This document shows positions 6,629 to 10,978 of a DNA stretch of 10,978 bases, piece by piece (positions within the stretch are counted from its first letter, which is position 1; every line of letters begins with the position of its first letter). The notes under the pieces were generated by a model. It was not told the DNA's origin. It did no database searches and saw only the letters and a program-made list of their open reading frames with translations. The stretch covers positions 6,630-17,607 of the forward strand of contig PMNG01000124.1 of assembly GCA_003162615.1 (NCBI GenBank), given 5' to 3'. A program made the position numbers and the translations under genes. Source of the stretch: Methanothrix sp. (GTDB taxonomy: Archaea > Halobacteriota > Methanosarcinia > Methanotrichales > Methanotrichaceae).

Positions 6629-6852
6629 AATTTATTTTCAATATCCAGATTAATTCGCGAATTTTGGGATTAGAAAATAGCTCATGCAGAACAGTGAAGA
6701 TAAAAATGTGAGGCATAGATGACGATGACTAACGAGCTACCCAAGTTGTTTTTCGAAATGCTAAAAGAGAAGACGAACTTAATTTTTTCCTTTAGAAAAG
6801 TTTAAGTATAACCAATTACATATCAACAAATGACCAAATTTATTTTCAATAT
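6629..6852 (+). repeat. 16-bp exact direct repeat in the AT-rich tract
   Basis: AATTTATTTTCAATAT occurs at 6629-6644 and again at 6837-6852, 208 bases apart. Both copies lie between the mini-ORB and the tandem ORBs. They may be part of the unwinding element or a protein site. Confidence 0.6.
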
Positions 6853-6885
6853 TTATCACAACATAGGACGATAAATTTATTCTTT

Positions 6886-6905
6886 CTCCACTAGAAACAA
6901 AGGGG
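6886..6905 (+). repeat. ORB-like element 1
   Basis: CTCCACTAGAAACAAAGGGG fits the archaeal ORB pattern: a TCCANTGGAAAC-type core, then A-rich, then a G-run. It matches element 2 at 18 of 20 bases in the same orientation, 34 bases apart start to start. These sites are bound by the Orc1/Cdc6 winged helix and AAA+ domain. Confidence 0.75.
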
Positions 6906-6919
6906 TAGGGCGGTGGGGT

Positions 6920-6939
6920 CTCCACTGGAAACGAAGGGG
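6920..6939 (+). repeat. ORB-like element 2
   Basis: CTCCACTGGAAACGAAGGGG is the better copy, with the intact TCCACTGGAAAC core and G4 run. A G-rich linker (GGGCGGTGGGG, 6908-6918) joins it to element 1. It ends 33 bases before the orc1/cdc6 start codon, so bound initiator could also repress its own gene; this is inference from position. Confidence 0.78.
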
Positions 6940-6972
6940 CGTACACCATAACTCTTAATAAGATCTCGGTCT

Positions 6973-8226
6973 ATGGAAAGCAATTTGAGGGGAATCAAAG
7001 TGTCCGTGCCTAGTAGTGGATTATTCGCAGATTTATTGGCTCAAGGTGGTATATTTCAAACTAGGGATGTTCTTAGGCCCACATATACGCCTAGCGAATT
7101 GCCTCACAGAGAAGAACAAATCAATAGCTTAGCTTCGATTCTTGTACCGGCACTTAGGGGAGAAACTCCTTCTAATGTCCTCATTTACGGCAAGACCGGG
7201 ACAGGCAAAACTGCAGTGGCAAAATACGTAGGTAAAGAATTTGAAGAAGCCAGCTTCGGAGTAAAATGTATAGTAATTTATATAAACTGCGAAGTAATAG
7301 ATACCCAGTACAGAATATTAGCACATCTAGCTAGACACTTTGACAAAGAGATACCCATGACAGGCTGGCCTACTGATCAAGTCTATGCTGAGTTCAGAAA
7401 TGCCTTGGATGAAGAGAAACGTGTAGTTGTAATAATGCTGGATGAAGTTGACAAGCTGGTCAAAAAGGGAGATGACGTGCTTTATAATCTATCCAGAGTA
7501 AACTCAGACCTTCTCCAGACCAGACTTAGCCTAATCGGCATCTCTAACGATTTGAAGTTCACAGAGTTCTTGGATCCACGGGTAAAGAGTTCTCTTGGTG
7601 AGGATGAGATAATCTTTCCACCGTACAATGCAGAGCAGATCAGAGACATCCTGGAACAGAGGGCCGGTATCGCCTTCAGACCAGGGATGCTGACAGAAGA
7701 GGTAATACCGTTATGTTCGGCTTTTGCTGCTCAGGAGCATGGAGATGCCAGGAGAGCTCTGGATCTTCTTAGAATTTCTGGAGAGCTAGCTGAGCGAGAA
7801 CGCAGCACTCTGGTTACAGAAGAGCATGTTCGACAAGCAAGGGAAAAGATCGAGCAGGATCGAGTAGATGAAGTGATCAAAACCCTGCCCACTCAGTCCA
7901 AGCTAACCCTGTATAGCATCATGCTCCTGGAAGAGCAGGGCACCAGGAATATCACCACGAGTGCCGTCTATAACATGTACAAGCAGCTTTGTCCCATGGT
8001 GGACACAGATTTCCTCACTCATAGAAGGATAACTGATCTGATAGCGGAGTTGGACATGCTTGGTATCCTACACACAATAGTGGTCAGCAAAGGTAGGTAC
8101 GGCAGGACCAAGGAGATAACTCTGAGTATTCACACGAGCAAGCTCAAGGCTACACTGCTTCAAGATTACCGGCTGAAAGACTTAGCTGGTGTGACCGTGC
8201 CTATGCAGGCTAGGCTTTGTCCATAA
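6973..8226 (+). CDS. cdc6: Replication initiator Orc1/Cdc6
   Basis: A complete 417-residue archaeal Orc1/Cdc6, the AAA+ ATPase that binds origin recognition boxes and loads the MCM helicase. Seen in order: IFQTRDVLRPTYTPSELPHRE (27-47), the family's signature opening; Walker A GKTGTGKT (73-80); Walker B VVIMLDEVD (152-160, with D157 and E158); sensor 1 ISND (190-193); sensor 2 HGDARRALDLLR (256-267); and a C-terminal winged helix (about 300-395) with wing GRYGRTKEITL (374-384). Length is normal and all ATPase motifs are intact, so it should be active. The ATG at 6973 has no ribosome site; CTTAATAA (6954-6961) is a possible TATA box but very close, so the transcript may be leaderless. ORB elements lie immediately upstream, and a hairpin follows the stop. 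Confidence 0.96.
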   Translation: MESNLRGIKVSVPSSGLFADLLAQGGIFQTRDVLRPTYTPSELPHREEQINSLASILVPALRGETPSNVLIYGKTGTGKTAVAKYVGKEFEEASFGVKCIVIYINCEVIDTQYRILAHLARHFDKEIPMTGWPTDQVYAEFRNALDEEKRVVVIMLDEVDKLVKKGDDVLYNLSRVNSDLLQTRLSLIGISNDLKFTEFLDPRVKSSLGEDEIIFPPYNAEQIRDILEQRAGIAFRPGMLTEEVIPLCSAFAAQEHGDARRALDLLRISGELAERERSTLVTEEHVRQAREKIEQDRVDEVIKTLPTQSKLTLYSIMLLEEQGTRNITTSAVYNMYKQLCPMVDTDFLTHRRITDLIAELDMLGILHTIVVSKGRYGRTKEITLSIHTSKLKATLLQDYRLKDLAGVTVPMQARLCP

Positions 8227-8234
8227 CTCCCGAT

Positions 8235-8258
8235 CTATTATCGAAGAAGGGATAATAG
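8235..8258 (+). terminator. Hairpin after cdc6
   Basis: CTATTATC (8235-8242) and GATAATAG (8251-8258) are exact reverse complements with an 8-base loop, beginning 8 bases after the cdc6 stop. No strong T-run follows, so it may mark a 3' end or stabilise the message. Confidence 0.45.
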
Positions 8259-8558
8259 AAGCAGCCTTCACATTTTCGAACTATTCTGGCTTTTACAGGT
8301 AGGATGCCCTTTCTCCTTTGTGCCTTAAAAGTATAAAATATTTAGAGATAATTAGAGAAAGATAGAAATATTATATAGATTTATGAAAACTACGTTCTGA
8401 CTAAAAAAGGGGAAGAGCGTTATATTGCTTGGCATACAACCGTTTTAAAAGACGATAAAGGCCGCATCATCGGCACGCTCAGCTCAGGAGAAGATATTAC
8501 CGATCGCAGGCGAGCCGAAGAGGCACTCAAGGAAAGCAAGGAGAAATACCGTAATCTG

Positions 8559-9284
8559 GTGGAGCGGGCAAATGATGGCATCACCATAATCCAGGATGGA
8601 ACAGTTCGATATGCTAATCCAGCTTTAGCGAAATTATGGGGCGATAGCGTTGAGGAGATCGTCGGAAGACAATTTACTGATTTTATCGATCGCGACGAAA
8701 TTCCAAAAGTGGTCGAACGCTACCAGCTGCGCACGGCAAACAAAAACGTTACGCCAATATATGAAACAATACTCAGGCGCAGAAACGGCACTGAGATCTT
8801 TGTTGAGCTAAATGCAGGCTTGATTACATTTCAGGGATCGCCTGCAAATCTTGTTATCATCCGGGACATAACAGAGCGCAAACTAGCAGAGATGGCTTTG
8901 CAGGAGAGCGAAGAGAGATTCCGACGGCTAGCTAAGAATGCCCCAGATGTTGTATTCCGCGTTGAAATCCTTCCTGAACCTTGCCTTTCCTACATTAGCC
9001 CGGCAATAACACGCTGCTTCGACTATACTCCAGACGATTTCTATGCCATTCCAGAACTTGGCTTCAAGCTAGTCCATCCCGACGACTTGCCTCAGTTTAA
9101 CTCTCTTACTAAGGGTGAGATCCCGTCTGATACATTCTTTACTATACGCTGGCTGAGCAAGATGGGACGTACATATGGGCTGAGCATCTCAGCATGTCGG
9201 TCTACGACGATTTCGGTAATTTGGTGGCGGTTGAATCTATTGCCCGTGACATCACTGAGCGCAAGAAGGTGGAGGAAGCCTTAA
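8559..9284 (+). CDS. PAS domain protein, upstream frame of the broken kinase
   Basis: As called from GTG 8559 this encodes 241 residues with two PAS domains. The first is about residues 1-110, from NDGITIIQDGTVRYANPALA to VIIRDITERKLAEMAL, the usual PAS end followed by the linker helix. The second is about 115-200, with FRRLAKNAPDVVFRVE and YISPAITRCFDYTPDDF. The last 40 residues after RWLSK are an out-of-frame tail rich in Ser/Arg/Trp and not PAS-like. PAS domains sense small ligands or redox state in the cytoplasm here, as no membrane segment is visible. The same frame stays open upstream to 8379 with further PAS sequence, so GTG 8559 is a convenience start and not a natural N-terminus. Confidence 0.6.
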   Translation: MERANDGITIIQDGTVRYANPALAKLWGDSVEEIVGRQFTDFIDRDEIPKVVERYQLRTANKNVTPIYETILRRRNGTEIFVELNAGLITFQGSPANLVIIRDITERKLAEMALQESEERFRRLAKNAPDVVFRVEILPEPCLSYISPAITRCFDYTPDDFYAIPELGFKLVHPDDLPQFNSLTKGEIPSDTFFTIRWLSKMGRTYGLSISACRSTTISVIWWRLNLLPVTSLSARRWRKP

Positions 9285-10384
9285 AGAATTCTGAGCAGGA
9301 AAAAGCAGCTATCCTGGGCGGTCTGAAGAATGTGGCAGTCGAGTACCTCGATCCTCAAATGCGCATCATCTGGGTCAATGAAGCTGTACAAAAGTCACTT
9401 GGCTTCTCAATGGAGGAGATGCAAGGCAAGTACTGCTATGAACTTATTGAAGGTCTCAAAGAGCCTTGTTCCGGCTGCACGGCTATAAGAACCCTCCACA
9501 CGGGCCAATCTCAGGAAGGGGAGCTTATCACTCCCGATGGCAAAACTTGGATTTCTTGCAGCAATCCTACCAAGGATTCCACAGGACAGGTAACCGGCGT
9601 GGTCCAAGTCGCGGTAAACATTACCAGTCGCAAGCGAGCAGAAGAAGCACTGAGGAAAGCCCACGATGAACTGGAAACGCGAGTCAAGGAACGAACTGAG
9701 GAGTTGGCCAAGAAGAACGCGGAGATGGAGCGGTTCACCTATACAGTCTCTCATGACCTGAGAACTCCTCTGATAAGTATCAGCGGTTTCTTGGGATTCA
9801 TCGAACAGGATGCACTGAAGAACAACCTGGACCGGTTGAAGAACGATATTCGGATAGTAAATGAATCAGTTTCCCAGATGGACAGGCTTCTGCTTGGAAC
9901 CCTGGAGCTGAGCCGGATCGGTCGAGTGGTCAACCTACCAGAAAATGTGCCCTTTGGGGAGATCGTCGAGGATTCTTTCAGACAGATTGGATTGAAGATA
10001 GAGTCCAAGAGATGCAAGGCAACTGTTGCTCAGAATTTGCCTGTAGTTCATGTAGATCGAATGAGGATTGCTGAAGTTCTGGTCAATCTAATAGAAAACA
10101 GCATAAAGTACATGGGGCTTCAGGCGAATCCAGAAATAGAGATCGGACAAAGGATCGATGGAAAGGATAGAACCTTTTTTGTCCGGGATAATGGAATTAG
10201 CATAGACCCCGGCCAGCACGACAAAGTCTTCGAGCTTTTCTATAAAGTGGATAAGAAAAGCGAAGGAACGGGAGCAGGTCTTGCCATTGTCAAGAGGATT
10301 ATCGAGGTCCATGGTGGATGTATCTGGATAGAGTCTGAACTGGGAAAAGGGTGCACAGTTTGCTTCACACTGCCACTTGCCTAA
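9194..10384 (+). CDS. PAS sensor histidine kinase, downstream frame of the broken kinase
   Basis: From ATG 9194 this encodes 396 residues: the tail of one PAS (FGNLVAVESIARDITERKK), a complete PAS (about 32-148) carrying CYELIEGLKEPCSGC with Cys81, Cys92 and Cys95, a coiled coil (about 150-178), a HisKA dimerisation domain with SHDLRTPL (186-193, phosphoacceptor His187), and a HATPase domain with N-box NLIENSIKY (298-306), G1 RDNGISI (331-337; Ser replaces the usual second Gly) and G2 GTGAGLAIV (358-366). The kinase core looks complete and could function alone if translated, but no ribosome site precedes ATG 9194. No response regulator is adjacent. It is soluble. Methanogens of the Methanothrix group have many such kinases; the target here is unknown. 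Confidence 0.8.
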   Translation: MSVYDDFGNLVAVESIARDITERKKVEEALKNSEQEKAAILGGLKNVAVEYLDPQMRIIWVNEAVQKSLGFSMEEMQGKYCYELIEGLKEPCSGCTAIRTLHTGQSQEGELITPDGKTWISCSNPTKDSTGQVTGVVQVAVNITSRKRAEEALRKAHDELETRVKERTEELAKKNAEMERFTYTVSHDLRTPLISISGFLGFIEQDALKNNLDRLKNDIRIVNESVSQMDRLLLGTLELSRIGRVVNLPENVPFGEIVEDSFRQIGLKIESKRCKATVAQNLPVVHVDRMRIAEVLVNLIENSIKYMGLQANPEIEIGQRIDGKDRTFFVRDNGISIDPGQHDKVFELFYKVDKKSEGTGAGLAIVKRIIEVHGGCIWIESELGKGCTVCFTLPLA

Positions 10385-10557
10385 TGGCCGATGAAATTCT
10401 GGCGATGAAACAACCTCCTGCATCCTACAGTTGTATATTTGAATGCATTCCTGTGATACCTAGGGAGGTTGGCCGAGTTTAAGAATAATCTGAACTTTTT
10501 GCCATGATAGACAAGCAAGCAATAGGATTGTATTCGCTTGCAGGAAGTCGATACAAT
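10385..10557. other. Short convergent spacer with an inverted repeat
   Basis: CAACCTCC (10411-10418) pairs exactly with GGAGGTTG (10464-10471) across 45 bases. It lies between the convergent kinase and PIN genes, and a T5 run follows at 10496-10500. It may end transcription of the kinase. No gene was seen. Confidence 0.4.
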
Positions 10558-10842
10558 TCAATGGCACCAATCCGCCAACCTTATCATTACATCGTTATGA
10601 GGGAGGCGTTGGTTTCCCGCGGTCATTAGCTTCAAGGATCTACAGCCCTCCGCTTTTGATATTACCTTATCTTGGATCATCTTGTCGAGAAGCCATATAA
10701 TTCCATGGACGTCAACACCTTCCTGCAATGCAGCCTTGCGCAAAGCATTGTCCCCTGTGAGAAGGGTTGTTTTTTCCTCAATGGCTAAGACAAGGGCGAA
10801 AAGGTCTATCCGACCTGGATGTTTAGGATATTTCTGCACCAT
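10558..10842 (-). pseudogene. PIN-domain (VapC-like) protein, C-terminal remnant
   Basis: PIN-domain proteins are Mg-dependent RNases, often toxins of toxin-antitoxin pairs. The 94 residues seen are the second half of such a protein: GRIDLFALVLAIEEKTTLLTGDNALRKAA (10-38), where Asp13 and Asp30 match the later acidic residues of the PIN active site, then VDVHGIIWLLDKMI, a normal PIN end, and a C-terminal helical tail (SLKLMTAGNQRLPHNDVMIRLADWC). The first half, with the N-terminal catalytic Asp and strand, is missing: an in-frame TAA lies at 10854-10852, and no other minus-strand frame upstream resembles PIN. The ATG at 10842 is therefore probably internal. No antitoxin gene is visible. It is likely inactive unless the missing half is supplied by another frame. 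Confidence 0.65.
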
Positions 10843-10978
10843 TTCCTCAACTTAATCACCCCTTCACCAGGGAGTTCACGCTCTTTGAGACCATAGCTTT
10901 GGAGTTTCCAGCACCAAGGCAAGAGGACTTCCGCAAGGACGACATCAGGAACTATAAAGCTGAAGATAAGGCGATAAT
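10827..10978 (+). CDS. Partial unidentified frame running off right edge, no start
   Basis: A plus-strand frame is open from 10827, after a TAG at 10824-10826, to the window end. Its sequence after about 10851 looks protein-like (LNHPFTREFTLFETIALEF, then PRQEDFRKDDIRNYKAEDK), with charged, helix-like composition, but there is no early ATG/GTG start; the first TTG is near 10903. It overlaps the PIN remnant's broken end. I do not recognise it. It may be a fragment of a gene continuing to the right or a chance frame. Confidence 0.3.

Larger units (their letters stand above)
5996..6972. other. Putative chromosomal replication origin (oriC) upstream of orc1/cdc6
   Basis: A 977-base gene-free spacer directly upstream of the initiator gene. 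It has ORB-like initiator binding sites at both ends of an AT-rich tract: one inverted core at 6228-6240 and two tandem full copies at 6886-6905 and 6920-6939. The stretch 6540-6885 is very AT-rich and is the likely duplex-unwinding element; it carries a 16-bp direct repeat. Other symmetric elements are the 12-bp palindrome TTGGGATCCCAA (6074-6085) and a GCAAAAG / CTTTTGC hairpin (6110-6116 / 6131-6137). Archaeal origins are known to lie next to orc1/cdc6 with inverted ORBs around an unwinding element; the assignment here is by that pattern. Confidence 0.75.
8379..10384 (+). pseudogene. PAS-rich sensor histidine kinase, 5'-truncated and frameshifted
   Basis: One degraded gene spanning both reading frames listed below. 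Coding similarity starts abruptly at 8379, straight after an in-frame TAG, with IYENYVLTKKGEERYIAWH, which is the middle of a PAS domain. That frame has no ATG/GTG/TTG start before the GTG at 8559. At about 9160 the frame breaks: RWLSK in one frame must join DGTYIWAEHLSM in another, which restores a normal PAS end (IARDITERKKVEEAL); one base has been lost within AGCAAGATGGG. Restored order: partial PAS (8379-8510), PAS (about 8540-8890), PAS (8910-9270), PAS (9300-9650), coiled coil, HisKA, HATPase. The frameshift could be a sequencing error, but the missing head is a real discontinuity. A TATA-like tract lies at 8331-8341, unrelated to a start. Confidence 0.7.

Noticed and set aside
9150..9170. 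Programmed -1 frameshift in the kinase
   Set aside because: No slippery heptamer or downstream stem was seen; a deletion or sequencing error is simpler.
1..10978. CRISPR array, tRNA/rRNA genes, insertion sequences
   Set aside because: No regularly spaced repeats, no cloverleaf or rRNA signatures, and no transposase frame with terminal repeats were found.

Overview
The window looks like chromosome from a methanogenic euryarchaeon, most likely of the Methanotrichales/Methanosarcinales type. This is an inference: the Lhr helicase, Orc1/Cdc6 with ORB-like origin repeats, UPF0147 and autoantigen-p27 proteins are archaeal, and the stacked PAS sensor kinase and lipobox proteins are common in these methanogens. 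TATA-like boxes sit at archaeal distances from some starts, and GTG/TTG starts are frequent. No rRNA, tRNA, CRISPR array or complete transposon was seen.

Left part (1-1464): the N-terminal 310 residues of an Lhr-type superfamily 2 helicase run off the left edge on the minus strand, divergent from a small TIGR00725/LOG-like nucleotide-binding protein. Middle (1465-5113): minus-strand genes for cell-envelope proteins (a Tyr/His/Trp-rich lipoprotein, a small secreted protein and a lipoprotein ending in an Ada-like zinc site), separated by long spacers with hairpins, orphan TATA-like boxes and a possible 24-codon leader ORF. At 5114-5995 an autoantigen-p27 zinc-ribbon gene and a UPF0147 gene are divergent.

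The best system here is a putative chromosomal replication origin at about 6200-6972. It is a roughly 1 kb AT-rich spacer directly upstream of a complete orc1/cdc6 gene. Two tandem ORB-like repeats (CTCCACTRGAAACRAAGGGG) abut the gene, a third core copy about 650 bp away lies in inverted orientation, and an AT-rich tract with a 16-bp exact direct repeat lies between them. This is the layout expected of an archaeal oriC with its initiator gene.

Right part (8227-10978): downstream of orc1 is a decayed or rearranged area. A PAS-PAS-PAS-PAS-HisKA-HATPase sensor kinase starts abruptly inside a PAS domain and carries a one-base frameshift near 9160. A PIN-domain toxin/nuclease gene has lost its N-terminal half. 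An unidentified plus-strand frame, itself without a start, begins at the PIN break and runs off the right edge. The two head-less genes meeting near 10845 suggest a rearrangement junction.
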